Part shown: positions 1-11,500 of the stretch, piece after piece
Position numbering within the stretch: position 1 is the stretch's first letter
How the letters are laid out: every line of letters begins with the position of its first letter
Source of the DNA: Asparagopsis taxiformis
Taxonomy: Eukaryota; Rhodophyta; Florideophyceae; Bonnemaisoniales; Bonnemaisoniaceae
DNA: 64,000 bases
Direction: 5' to 3'
Assembly: GCA_030407315.1 (NCBI GenBank)
Contig: JALQPE010002705.1
Location: forward strand, 1-64,000
Made by a program: the position numbers and the translations under genes
The notes under the pieces: generated by a model
The model's input: only the letters and a program-made list of their open reading frames with translations
What the model was told of the DNA's origin: nothing
Database searches by the model: none

Positions 1-217
1 GCAGCGGCACCAATGGAATTGCTGCACCTGGGCTTTGCCATGCCAAAATAATACCGGGTATTATTTTGGGTGTGGCCAGCCAAGTGCAGCCTGCCATTGG
101 CTGTCATGAACGCAGCGGCAGCCAATGGAATTGCTGCACCTGGGCTTTGCCATGCCAAAATAATACCGGTATTATTTTGGCATGGCAAGCCCAGTGCAGC
201 AATTCCATTGCTGCCAG
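1..217. repeat. Tandem pair of fold-back (MITE-like) repeats
   Basis: Two copies of a hairpin-forming unit lie side by side. Both contain the core AATACC(G)GGTATT and flanking words such as GCTGCACCTGGGC and ATTGCTGC. The second copy (about 113-215) is a nearly perfect palindrome with arms of about 48 bp, no loop and only a few one-base differences. The first copy (1-97) is less symmetric. The same core recurs at 3862-3957 and twice at 8130-8315, so this is a dispersed family. No coding potential was seen. Confidence 0.75.
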
Positions 218-544
218 GTTTGCATCTCAACTATAGTTAGTATACTAAGAAGAACAATTCAAGACCTTGGTTACTCGAGTGATGTGGAATTGTGGCAGTC
301 TTGCAAAACTGTGCCATGCATGTAGGAAAGGAAAAGAGATCAGTCTGTACGATGTAGGGTGTAGAAGCTATGCGGGGTGAGAGGTAGAGGAACTCTAATA
401 GTGCAGTAGACTGACCGTGCTAATATTTTCAAAGTCATGAATAGGAGTAGATTTAGTTGTGGTAAAGGAAGTATACTACCGAAGCTAGCTTAGGATTGGC
501 AGATGCTGCCTGTAGAGGGAGAGGCAAAGCAGTATTCTTGCAGA
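218..544. other. Intergenic stretch, nothing recognised
   Basis: AT-leaning unique sequence between the fold-back repeats and the 3' end of the decayed dioxygenase gene. No ORF of note, RNA gene or repeat was recognised. Confidence 0.5.
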
Positions 545-3299
545 TTATCGCGCACTAGGTGCATCCCAGTAGTTGACTGTTTCGATAGCATCCGCCAATT
601 CTTCTTCGTCACTTAAAAGGTAGAGATGAGAACGAACCGGAAGACCATATGTTAGGCGATTTTCCGCTGAACTACTGAATCCTTTGCCTCCATGGTAGAA
701 GTCACCACGACCGATGAAGAGAGAATACGGTGGCACGTAGATGTCCATAACAGGCGTCTTGTACTTCTCAGCGTCTGCACGCGTCAAACAGACGTGGCTG
801 AAATACGCTCCACGAAGCCAGAACCCATCAGCCGCGCTTGCCATCAGAAAGTACGATCTTCCAGGTGGGAAATCGGAATCATTGATGACCACCGGTAGGT
901 CTGTGTGCAAGTCTTGATCTGGAGCACCATCAGAGGTCAGCAAAAGACGTAAACCGGTTTTAGGAAAGGCCACAGGCTCATGGATTCCTAGGCCCAAGTA
1001 CATTAGCTCGGCACAGATTGCTTTGCCGACCTCGAGAATCATCTTGTTCTTGAATTGATGTTCATCCATCTGCTCGAGATCGTCGCAAATCTTCTTCCTT
1101 GAGATAGAGAACCTTCCCAAACGAGAGGCCTGTTGCTCTGCTGTTACCTCACCCTTGTTTCGAATCTGATGCCAGGGATCATTGGAACTGTCTTCAGCAG
1201 AAGAATGAACAGGTTTGAACTTCTGGGCGTAGAACGTGAACAGTTCATGTGCTGCGTTGCCCACAGTCGAAGAACGGAAGATACCACTGAGTACATGGGC
1301 ACCCAAGAGATTGAGAGTTGACCTAGCTGTTGCAAAGAACTTCTCTGCACAGCAAGCTGGACCACTGCACGCTATACAATTCATATCGGCAGCAGCTGCA
1401 CTCAAAATCTCCTGTCGGATTGTTTCGTACAGCTTGCTGTCGATATAGTACTTGACCCTAGAGTCTGACGGTATGGTGTTCGGGAGAATATCCATAATCC
1501 GTTCATCGACTACCCTGTCGGGGAGGGGATTTTCCTGCTCATCGCTGAACAATGGAATCTCCTCGGTTGAACGTTTAACCGTACGGTTAACTTCCAGTCT
1601 TCTGCGCTTCGGAAGGGGCTCTTCGGACTCTTCTTCTACCTCCGACTCTGCCTGACTGTCGCCGCCAACCCGTAGACTCTCCGTTCTCTGCCGTTTCGAC
1701 CTGCGAAGTGTCTCGACTGGCTCATTCACCGCAAGCGGTGGTGCATTGAGAGGGAGACGGAGGAGAACAGATCCCAATTGCTTCTCAGAACCTGCCACAG
1801 TGGCATCAGGGGTTCCTTGAGCCTGCTCAACTGCAGGAACGGAAGTGGCAGGAGCAGGAGGGGTAGCAGGAGGGGTGGAAGGGGCGGGAACGGAAGCGGC
1901 AGGAGGAGGGGTAGCAGAGGGTGGAGGGCGGGAACGGAAGTGGTAGGAGAGGGGTAGTAGGAGCAGGAGTAGAAGGGGTAGAAGGAGTAGAAGGGTAGAA
2001 TGAGCACGAGAGCAGGGGGGTAGGAGCAGGAGGGGTAGAAGGGGCAGGAGGAGTAGGACCAGAACGGGTAGAAGGGGTAGAAGGCTCATCTGATTGGGGC
2101 GTAGATGGCTTCGGCGCATCTTCAGATGGCTGTTCATTGTGAACAATGACCCTTTGGTCTTCTTCCATGTCCACAACGCCCGTGGAAAAGCGAAGCTGCT
2201 CATACATTTCGTCGGAGACGAGAGCATGCTTCGTACCGCTGTTGTCGTCGGTATTGAAGTGCAGGAGGGTCTCCGCGATACTGTTCGCTATAACAGTCTC
2301 CTTTCCTGACCCATTGTTCTTGAGCTCGGAGTAGAAATGTTCGAGCGGAGGCTCCATCATTTTGTGAGCAGCAACCGGCTCGGACATCTTGAACTTCAAT
2401 CAAAACACGAACGAAAGGATTACCAAATCCTCTTGTCGTCCTACTCAACTGACGCAGATCTCGCATGCGTGTCCAGAGAGCTGTTATGAGCAAGATGAAC
2501 CTTTGCTGATACTCCGAGCCGCGACGGAAGTCTGCCATGAAAACGAGATCCATGTTGCAGCCATACATGTCTACGGACTGCTTGAAGACATCGTCGTTGA
2601 TGTCACGGCCTTCTTTAACGGCCCTTTCCTGTTCCGCAGCGAGAATTTCCTTGGTGAACATGCTCGGTACGGAACTCCAGAACTCAAGCGCTTTGTTGTT
2701 CACAGTCCGGAAGCCTTTCGCAGCAGTCACGTGCTTGTTGATGGCTTGGTAGCCCAGTTTCGATATCGACAACTGGCTGTCCATGATGACCTGAATGCAC
2801 TTCCGATTCGGTTCACCCAGCATGTCCTTGGTCGTGAGCAGTTGGACCACAGAACACACTCGGTCTGCCAAAGAAACAAGGGCAACATCATGTGTGAGTG
2901 TGTTTGCTTGAATGGACAGCCCGAGTACTTCAAAAGGTGTGAAGTACTCATCGGAAACTTCTTCTGTCCCTGGGCGCCTGATCAAAGCCACATCGATGTT
3001 CCTGAATGAAGCAGCATACGGATGTTGCCCTTCCGGGTCTTCACGAATGCACTTCTGGAGAGCCGCAACGCGATGGCCACCATCGATGTAAAAGTTTGAA
3101 GGGTGGGGGTTGTGCTGCCTTCACTAGGAAGGAGCATTTTGCAGGCAAGGATTCGGGAGATTGAGGAGGTGAATCCTTCCCTCAGGAACTTCTCCTTCAG
3201 CTCAAGCACTCTCCCTTCCCTAATATGACGAGAGAATAGGGGGGGTCTGTGCAAATCCAAGGGAGACAGCCTGTGGTCAGCTTTGGGACAGTCTGACAA
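545..3299 (-). pseudogene. Decayed ParB-like / 2OG-Fe(II) dioxygenase gene (copy 2)
   Basis: This is a second copy of the gene at 4343-7867, read right to left but split over three frames. The first block (3299-about 3110) aligns with the start of the ParB-like domain. The IDGGHR-type motif follows in another frame near 3080-3100. The next block (2991-about 2400) matches the middle, including a THDVALVSLADRVCSV segment. A proline-rich tract then leads into the dioxygenase domain (about 1500-545). That domain keeps the HTD iron motif, a YFLMASAADGF segment, SHVCL, and the distal RGDFYHGG histidine. Breaks lie near 3105, 2395 and in the repeat tract at 1830-2090. The oxygenase portion itself is open, so the decay looks recent. 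A spliced gene with very short introns is possible but less likely, because the breaks fall in homopolymer or minisatellite stretches. Confidence 0.7.
1826..2090. repeat. Purine-rich minisatellite inside the dioxygenase pseudogene
   Basis: Plus-strand runs of GGAGCAGGAGGGGTAGAAGGGG-type words, 9-15 bp long and imperfectly repeated. On the coding (minus) strand they give Pro/Thr/Ser-rich peptide, corresponding to the disordered linker of the intact paralogue. Copy-number changes here would explain one of the frame breaks. Confidence 0.7.
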
Positions 3300-4342
3300 C
3301 TGAACCTCGGCGGTGACAGAGTTATCGTGACCAGGGCTGCGAGAAAGGGGCGCGAGAGCGAGCGGAGGCCCGACCGCGAGTCGAAGCGCGAGCAGGGGCG
3401 GGGGCAGAGGGTTTGGAGCGAGTGCGAGGAGCCATTGAAGGATGAGGGAAAGCAGGAATGGAGAGAAGCTTGATTGAGTGTACGACCCCGATAACGACGA
3501 TACAGAGACGATTAAGATAGATTTATTTCGCTACTGCAGTCTGATAAAGGATCAAACGTGAACAATCCGTTTCAACTCTGATTTCAATTTTTGTTTATTT
3601 CTAGACCACTTGACTCAGATCAAGAGTAATACTCGAAATTCAGTTAATTTCTGCGGCCAAATACAATCGCTATACGACGAGTTCATACTCAAAGTGGCTA
3701 AACAGGTACGAGTTGTCATGGTGATTACCCCAAAACCACCAAGTAATAACTACATAATGCTGAAGTCACATACTTCCCAGCATTTTGCACCAACTCGTGG
3801 AGCTGATGCGTACATACCAAATGCATCTGTATTCAACATGAACCACGAATAAGTGGGCTTCGGCCAATGAGTGCACTGCACCTGGCTTGAGAAACTAGGA
3901 ATAATACCCGGTATTATTTTGGCCTCCCAAAAGCCAGGTGCACCAACGCCATTGGCTGAGGTTATCCGGAGTACCCCCAGGCAATGGGGTTGGTGCACTT
4001 GGTCTACACCCACCCAACTTTATACCTGGCCAACTCCTACTGTTCTCAGGAACTGAAAATTTTACCGGGGATAGTGAACGATGTAATATAATACCAGGTT
4101 TTACTATCTGCTATCGTTTCTTGCATCTACTGAAGAGGTTTAGAATTTGCAGCTCCTGTAGGTAGAGCTTTCTGTGGAGAATAGCTTTCTGCATGTGGTG
4201 TTTGTTACATTTGTGAAGTTGATCTGACTATATAAAGAATCCATGCAGTATCTCTTTTATCATGTTCTATTGGAATTGTGTTTATTACTCTACGGATTCA
4301 TACCCAACTAAGGCTTCAACACGGCTGGACAGATGCCCTTCA
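3300..4342. other. Intergenic region with a fold-back repeat
   Basis: Spacer between the two dioxygenase copies. About 3300-3480 is GC-rich, with repeated GCGAG words upstream of the broken gene. The rest is AT-rich and carries the fold-back element at 3862-3957. No convincing gene was seen. Confidence 0.5.
3862..3957. repeat. Fold-back repeat, AATACCCGGTATT family
   Basis: Inverted repeat centred on AATACCCGGTATT. Outer arms contain GCACCTGGC and its complement GCCAGGTGC, flanked again by GCCAATG and CATTGGC. It is the same family as 1-217 and 8130-8315. The arms are interrupted by a few mismatches. Confidence 0.7.
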
Positions 4343-7300
4343 TCACTTCAATTTCGAATTGCCCTCCCAATGTCCAACGACATATTCTCCTTCTTCACTT
4401 TGATGCTGCTCAGTTTTGAGGAATATGTGAGATCGGATCGGGAACTTGTATTGAAGACCCTTATTGCTCTCAAATCCTTCCTCGTGGTGATAAACATCCC
4501 CTCGGCAGACAAGAACAGAATATGGTGGTACTTCACACCTCTTCATTGGAACTCTGTATAACTCTCTGTTGGGATGGGATAAACAGACATGACTGTAGGG
4601 TGCAAGCACGAGGCCGAATCCATCTGCGCCGCTTGACATCATGAAGTAGGATGGCGGAGAAGGGGGACTGTTAACTTCATCGATTCCCACTTCATAGTCT
4701 GTATGTCCAGCACGAGGTTTAGTCCGCTCTCCAGTCAGCACTAAAGTAGTTCCAGTGCTGGGGAAGGCCATCGGGTCCTTCCCACTAGTCCTCAATTCCA
4801 AACCTTCCGCACAAATACCTAGACCGAGCTCAACAATCATCTTCTTCCGATAGAGATTATTATTGTTATCCTCGAGGTCATCACATAAGCTCTTCCGCTT
4901 TGTTATAAAGATTCCTCTGCCCTTCTCACCTTCTTCATCAGAGTTTTTCCCATCCATCATAGCCATGCACCACGGTGTCCAGTCCGGATCTCTGCGGGTG
5001 TCACCGGATTCAGAGTTCTTCTTGGCATCCTCGAGACGTTCCTCAAACAACGCAGAAAAATGAAGGAGCAGTTCGTGGATCGCATCTGCAGTAGTAGAAG
5101 ACTTGAATATTCCGTCCAGAATTGTAAACCCAACCAAGTCTATTTCATTTCGTTTCTCTCGGAAATAAGCCCTCGAGAGAAACTCAGCGGAAACATTTTG
5201 TGCCGAATAGGCACTCGCTGCTGCTTCAGCGACCTTGGCTCGAAGCGTATCGACCAGTTTCCCATTCACATAGTATTTCATTCGACTGTCGGGATGAATG
5301 ATAACAGGCAGTTTCGCTTCTATACCTTCCTCCACATCTTTGTCAGGGACATCATTTTGTTGCCTGTCCGAATACTGACCTCCTTGAACCGCGTGGACTG
5401 CAGCGTCTTTGCCGGATTGCAAATTTGCGTCTTCACGCATCTTTTGCTTCTTCTTCTGCCGCGGCCTGCTGGTATCCTCTCCCACCAGGTCAATAACCTC
5501 TTGAGGGGTGACATCCACCAATTTCCGTTTGGATCGTAGAATCATTGGCGGCGTCTCCGTATTCCTCGGCTTTGCCTTTAAGGGCACGAAACCACTGCTG
5601 TGCTTGGCTTCCATCAACTTCCTAGGCGTAGAACTGGTAACAGGTGTTTCCGTGTCCTCCAGCTCAGGTAAAACAGGTAGGCCGACATCCGCTGTAGATA
5701 ACATAGCGTCTCCAGTGCCATCACCCTGATTTCGTACACCTTTCATCGGGTCCTCCGTTGTCCTTCCAGAAGAATGTTCGGGACATTCTTCGCGGACATC
5801 TTTCGTTCCAGACCCATCGCTCTTCCTAGATTCAGGACCTCCTTCACCATCTCGACCAGTTCTTGGATGACCAACTGACATATTCGCCGGCGACTTTCCA
5901 CCCTGCTCTGGTCTGAGCGTGGCACTTCCGGCTGCCACTGGGCTAGATGATTGTTGCAGGTCATTTTCATCACCGTGGTCATTTCTTCCTCGATTTGCAC
6001 CAGTTGGTTCAAGCTCTTGAGTTCCTACGTTCTTCTGCAACACATCCCCAACTTCACAATCTCCAGGTTTCGAAGAATTGTTCTCGGTGGGCGCAGTAGG
6101 CACTGCGCGGTCCGTTGTAACCTGCTTTGCGCTTTCGGAATCTGCCGCTTTCCCTGTCGCCTCTTCACCAACCTGTGTTGCAGCACCGACCTCAGCGTTA
6201 ACACGATCCGATATTTCCAGACTGCCCTGTGTCTGCTGTTGGGTAAGTACATTTGGACTCTGTACCACGTCCGAGCGATCAATGGCAGCATTTGAAGTAT
6301 CACCATACGATGCGGATTGTTGTCGTGGTTGAGGTGCAGTATTCCCTTCCAAGGATTTTCGCCTAGTCCGCCTTTCCTGCACACCTATTTCAGGCGCGAC
6401 GGAATGGTCGAGAGAGTCATCCGATAGAATTGGGCCGTTGAAAACCACATGACGGATTTCTTTCATCATAGACCGCGTCAATGCTGCACGTATACCTCTC
6501 CCAGTTGGTGCGTCGGAAGGATAGAAATCTTTGAGGACAGTCAAAATGCGATATCGTATGGTTTTTCGTGTTCGTCCACCTGGCTCCGGTACTTCATGTA
6601 ACTTCCTGAAACATGGATGAGGTGAGGAATGCCAGGAGTTTTCTTTCCGTACAGCTTTCTCAAGTATGTCATATATTTCACACATGCTGTAGCACCACTT
6701 TTGCGCGCATGTCTTTAGACTTATACCACCATCTCCTTTCCTACGTTTCCACATCGTCCACATTGCAGTGAGCTCTAGAATGACAAGTTTGGTGTCCACC
6801 GAAGCTTTTCGAATCGCAGAAGCGAATAGGACGTCCACAGTGCATCCCTGCATATTCTTCGAGTCTGGCGGACTAGTTTCAGTTGCAAATCGACTTGGGA
6901 TAGCTGACCAATGTTCGAACGCCGGGTTATTTACGTCTCCGAAGCCCTGCGCAATCGAAACGTACTTCATCATGATTCCTTCCTGACAACCTGGAATGAC
7001 CTTGTTCTCGACTACAACTTTTGTGCACACATTTACCTTCGCCTTCATCAAGCCCTTCATCATCATGAACTTCATGACCGTACAGACGTGGTCAGCAATA
7101 GAAACTTCTATCACGTCATGAGTCTTTTCGTTCAGCTTCTGCGATATTCGCATCACTTCAAGAGGATGAAACATTTCACGGGTTCCAGGTGGTCGGATGA
7201 AGTCAACGCTAATGCTCCTCAGTCTCCATCGATCAGCAACTGTCGGTTTGTTTTCCACAATCGACTGCAAAGCGCTGATACGATGACCTCCATCAATGCA

Positions 7301-7867
7301 CTGCAGTTTCTTCCGTCCGTCTGACCCCATTGTTTCACAGATGGTCATTCGGGTGCCAGTTTCCAGAAACCCCTCGGTAGATATTTTGCTGACCAGATCG
7401 CGCACTCTGGCCTCCTGCACAAGACGAGAAGTTGATTCCGGTTTGGCAACATCTAGCGGATTGATCATTTTAGGTTCAGTCCTGCATTCGACAATGTTGA
7501 TGTCAATCCCCATCACAGACTCTTCTGATGCTTCCATGCCAGCAGGACTCCCCTCGCCTTCACGGACGTTAGACCTCTCCCTGTTTTTCGATTTCACCGT
7601 CCCAGGAGTAGATGGAAAGCGTAGAGTGTTTTTCCCAGATGGTGATATATCACCAAGGGTTTTTGCTGCCTCTATCATGGCAGCGTCTGCTCCCTGAATG
7701 GGTGTCTGGCTATCTGCCGTCTCCCTTCCCGCTGCAGACGGAGCCCCTCCATCAGCAGAACCTCCGGAGGGTGTTTTATCACCGCCTACCGTCGTTGCAA
7801 GTCTCTCTGCAACGCTTTCGACGGTATCATTTGGTTCCGCAGCGCGCTCAGTGTCGCTTCCGGCCAT
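4343..7867 (-). CDS. ParB/Srx-like domain fused to 2OG-Fe(II) dioxygenase
   Basis: An uninterrupted ORF of 1174 codons from an ATG. Residues 1-115 are disordered. Residues about 125-260 resemble a ParB/sulfiredoxin-fold domain: NPLDV, a region of predicted helices, then CIDGGHRISAL near residue 189, which matches the DGxHRxxA signature of ParB-type proteins. A helical block follows to about residue 440. A long low-complexity Ser/Gln/Glu linker spans about 440-860 with a basic patch (RPRQKKKQKMR). The last 300 residues form a double-stranded beta-helix oxygenase. It starts with a VGFTILDGIF segment, then has the HTD iron motif near 1053, a YFMMSSGADGF...PYSH strand pair, the distal histidine in RGDVYHHEEGF near 1124, and an IRSHIFL end. 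By family knowledge such folds hydroxylate nucleic acid, protein or small substrates using Fe(II) and 2-oxoglutarate. The substrate here is unknown. A transposase gene in the same orientation lies upstream and a decayed sister copy downstream, so a role in transposon biology, perhaps modifying DNA, is inferred. Nothing shows that it is expressed. Confidence 0.75.
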   Translation of the reverse strand: MAGSDTERAAEPNDTVESVAERLATTVGGDKTPSGGSADGGAPSAAGRETADSQTPIQGADAAMIEAAKTLGDISPSGKNTLRFPSTPGTVKSKNRERSNVREGEGSPAGMEASEESVMGIDINIVECRTEPKMINPLDVAKPESTSRLVQEARVRDLVSKISTEGFLETGTRMTICETMGSDGRKKLQCIDGGHRISALQSIVENKPTVADRWRLRSISVDFIRPPGTREMFHPLEVMRISQKLNEKTHDVIEVSIADHVCTVMKFMMMKGLMKAKVNVCTKVVVENKVIPGCQEGIMMKYVSIAQGFGDVNNPAFEHWSAIPSRFATETSPPDSKNMQGCTVDVLFASAIRKASVDTKLVILELTAMWTMWKRRKGDGGISLKTCAQKWCYSMCEIYDILEKAVRKENSWHSSPHPCFRKLHEVPEPGGRTRKTIRYRILTVLKDFYPSDAPTGRGIRAALTRSMMKEIRHVVFNGPILSDDSLDHSVAPEIGVQERRTRRKSLEGNTAPQPRQQSASYGDTSNAAIDRSDVVQSPNVLTQQQTQGSLEISDRVNAEVGAATQVGEEATGKAADSESAKQVTTDRAVPTAPTENNSSKPGDCEVGDVLQKNVGTQELEPTGANRGRNDHGDENDLQQSSSPVAAGSATLRPEQGGKSPANMSVGHPRTGRDGEGGPESRKSDGSGTKDVREECPEHSSGRTTEDPMKGVRNQGDGTGDAMLSTADVGLPVLPELEDTETPVTSSTPRKLMEAKHSSGFVPLKAKPRNTETPPMILRSKRKLVDVTPQEVIDLVGEDTSRPRQKKKQKMREDANLQSGKDAAVHAVQGGQYSDRQQNDVPDKDVEEGIEAKLPVIIHPDSRMKYYVNGKLVDTLRAKVAEAAASAYSAQNVSAEFLSRAYFREKRNEIDLVGFTILDGIFKSSTTADAIHELLLHFSALFEERLEDAKKNSESGDTRRDPDWTPWCMAMMDGKNSDEEGEKGRGIFITKRKSLCDDLEDNNNNLYRKKMIVELGLGICAEGLELRTSGKDPMAFPSTGTTLVLTGERTKPRAGHTDYEVGIDEVNSPPSPPSYFMMSSGADGFGLVLAPYSHVCLSHPNRELYRVPMKRCEVPPYSVLVCRGDVYHHEEGFESNKGLQYKFPIRSHIFLKTEQHQSEEGEYVVGHWEGNSKLK

Positions 7868-8581
7868 TGCAAAGATTTGGACGCGTAGAGAAGCCGTTCA
7901 GGATGACAAAGATACCTTTTCTCTCCGACTACACGATCAAGAGATATTCCTCTTTCAAGGTGGTATTTGGCGGGAAACGATCTCCCTACACGTCTAAACG
8001 TGAAATATCAGTTATTGATTCACCTTCCACGCGCTCCAATTGTATTCGGCCATCTGTCATTCCTCGACGAAGGACTTCCCACACACAATTCCTTCGTTCC
8101 CAAAACCATCCCATTGCCATGAATCATAGTACTCCACTTGTCACTGGAGCCAGAAAACTATACCGGGTATTATTTTCCACTTCATTGGCCAGGTGACGGC
8201 TCTCCATTGGCCAGCAGACAGCCATCAGTCACAATACTCCACTTGTCACTGGAGCCAAAAAACTATACCGGGTATTATTTTCCACTTCATTGGCCAGGTG
8301 CGGGCTCTCCATTGGATTATGCGAACTCAACTTTGTGCTTTGTGGAACTAGGAGTCCTGCAACTCGCGGCTCCATCTCTAGTACCAATGGCGTCATACGT
8401 ACGTAAGTGCGTACGCTCTTCGCAAAACACACTTTATTTGTGCGCATGGAACAAAATCCCACTCTATTCTTCAAACGACATGTACAAATTTTGTATAGCA
8501 TTTGTTGGAAGACTTGATCAGGACTGCTGCTAAATGAATTACGAAAGTTTACTGATGTATTAAACACTGTGCTGGAACACT
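7868..8581. other. Spacer between dioxygenase and transposase genes
   Basis: 714 bp between the start of the dioxygenase gene and the stop of the transposase gene, both on the minus strand. It should contain the dioxygenase promoter, but I see no clear TATA box. A tandem pair of fold-back-related repeats occupies 8130-8315. Confidence 0.5.
8130..8315. repeat. Tandem repeat, two 81-bp units at 105-bp period
   Basis: Units at 8130-8210 and 8235-8315 are almost identical. Each runs from TACTCCACTTGTCACTGGAG through ATACCGGGTATTATTTTCC to CTCTCCATTGG. They carry the same ACCGGGTATTATTTT core as the fold-back repeats at 1-217 and 3862-3957. Confidence 0.85.
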
Positions 8582-11500
8582 CTATGCTGAACGTGGTGGG
8601 TATCCATCTTCTCTAGTTAAGACGCTCACTTCACCACCAGAAAGAATATCACTATTGTGCTCTACAATGCCACTTTGTCTATCGTATGAACAAACTCCTG
8701 ACTCGCAGTTATGTACGTGCAAAACTTCTCGGACCCCGTCGTTCATTTCAACGTGAACTATAGTATCATTCCCACCTTTCCGGTACATACCGTCTCCAGT
8801 GCATGTCAAGGGAATGCAGACAGCATATGGAGTTTTCTGCTTCCATTTCTTTGCCTTCTTCTCCTCTCCTTGCCCTACCACAATAAAAAAGGACAGTGTG
8901 ACGAAAAGGACACGTCTAGAACATGTGAATTCCTCCATGCTCGTCCTGCTATGGGCGGGTACTACTATACCAGCATCATACCATCCATCTTTGCACACTG
9001 CTTGAATGATGCTTCCAGGTTCAGCACGCCCTAACCTCGATTCGCTCTCAGATCCCTCATGACTAGTGCGCACTCTTTGTGCAGCAGTGAGCCACCATAG
9101 TCGTTCACCATGTTGAGACCCGTTTACCTGTCTGGTTCTGAGAAAAGTTTCAGAAGCTTTACGTATCCTTGCCATCATGACGGTTTCTTCTGCCGGAACA
9201 TTTTTCGCGTCTTCAACAGATTCCCTTCGCCACCGCGTGATTGGACAGTGGGTGCTCACCATAGTACTGCTCCTCTCTGATATGAGACGGAATACAGGAC
9301 TTAAGAAGCATCTTTTTGCTGCCTCTTCTGTCGCATGTGGACTCTCCGAAATTCCTTTTCCTAGTGCAAAATACACGCGTCTGCAATCGGCAGACGTCCA
9401 TTGTTTTGTATTGTGACCTACCGCACCCAGCGTGATGGCTATTCGTGCGAGCCAGTCATCGGCCATGATGAGCTCCATTGATGACAGATGTTCATTCTTA
9501 TGGTTCGAGTTTCGAACCCCTCTTTTAAGAGGCTGGTGCATTCTCTCGAATAAAAGCTCTTCCACATGTTTCGCAGCTCCAAAAGCTGGTAATGTATGTA
9601 CGCAAAATTCTATCAACCGATGCAAGTTCGGTTTGTCCAGATGTTTCATTGCAATAGGATCCTTGTTGCATACCTCATGCAGTTCTTTCATATAGTCTGA
9701 AACAAGAGCTAGAATGTGGTCATGACGTCCGCCATTCTCGGCCTCGAACCTCCTGGTTGACTCAAGTCCATCTATCCACCATGTTGGGATGAATCGAATG
9801 CTGGCAACAACCATTTGAAACTTTTTCAGCAAACGAAGAATACGTTCAAGTTTTTCATACCCGTCCCAAGAGTTCCCGATGACGATACGAAATGCCGAAT
9901 AAAATGCTTGGGGAGCTACAACGAGAACAGCGAATATATCGCTCATGTTCATCGATAATAGGTAGTTCTGCCCGAATACCTGACTCTGACTACTCAAACA
10001 GAACATTCGGAGGGTATTCAGTAGAACTGTTTCCACAACATTTCGAATTACAGGTGTTGCTGCAGTGATTGTCGCATTCATCACATCTTGAGCCAGTCCG
10101 GAGAGCAGATGGTCTGGGGCAACTACAGCAGAGCGATATGGATCGAATTGACAAGGAACAACTGGAACTCCTTCTTCGTTTGTAGGAACTCCTCTCCGCA
10201 CACGATTAAGGGATTCACTCAAATTATGGAGTGCCTTATTCTCAATCGGATCTAGGCTTAGTCCAAGAACTTTGAGCTGATATTGCGATGCGACTTCCCT
10301 CACAAGCTTGTTTCGGTGCATTCCTCGGGCATGCGTACTCATCTGACTGTTTAGCAATGCTGTGTATGCATTTCGTGAACCTCCACTGCTGCTCATATCT
10401 TGCTTTTCGAAAATGCAGCTATGGCATGGTGTATTACTGGTGTGTCCACGGACATCCAGAGTATGCGAAACAGCTGGGTAATCTCCGATAAATCCAACAG
10501 GATCCAGGAATATGACCACATCTTCTCCATTTGCATCTTTCGCTGGAAAACCGTCTGTACTTCCCTTCACAATGTCGGGTACAACTCTCTCAATTACAAC
10601 ATTTGTTGAAACTCCCTGGGGAACGAATCCAAGAACGCGGACTGCGTGGAAGCTTGCTCTCTTGCTTGGCTGTATGCCTAATGGAAGCATATAGCAGCCA
10701 CCAAAACTTCCTTTCCGGCTTGTGAACGGCTGGAAGTCATCAGCATATAGCAGAAATCGGTATACGATATATTTCCTGCCATCTGAAAGATTCCCCTCAC
10801 TGCAGGCATCCATACGTTTAGAGCCGGGGTGCCATCTAGACCTCTTGTCTGGAGCTCCTATGAGCTGGACGTCTTTCACCCGAATTTGTTCGCGATGTAG
10901 CTGCCCAGTTGCTCCCCTTGTGGAGCAAATGAGAAAAGTCGCATGTTCAGAGCGTCCCTTTTTCAGATGTCTGTTCACGAGTAGTAACTCTTCAAATGTG
11001 CTCCCATCAGACTTACTTTTTGGCCGAAACAGAGTGATAGCGTCACCTGCCCGAATATCATTGTTGCAATGTTCTCCGTCGAGCGTTGTGGTGGAGACGA
11101 CACGCCTCGCATTTCTTTTCTCAGTTTCTTCAATTGCATCGATTTGCGGGCCTATCACATCTTCCATATTTGATTCTTGTTGTTCTTCTCCGGTTGCAAG
11201 ATAACTTGAAATGATGATAGCTTCAATTCTCCAGTCACTCCTTGCTGTAAAACTTCTTCTGCTCCTAGAATTCTTTCCAGTTTCGATGTTCTTTCCCTGT
11301 TTCGTTCTGGCTCCTCCCAGCTTAGCCACCAGGGCCTCTTGATTTGTCGTCGGCATACATATGATCCTCAACTCGTCTCCATGTCGGGCGTATACCTTTC
11401 TGTGCATTTTGTGACCGTCATGATCTGATGCACTTACCGAAATGCGATGGAATGGGTCATTCAGAACAGCTGAACGGCATTTGACAATGAAAGAGTTTTC

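Noticed and set aside
1726..2007. Leu/Pro-rich minus-strand ORFs in other frames
   Set aside because: These are shadow frames of the purine-rich minisatellite within the dioxygenase pseudogene.
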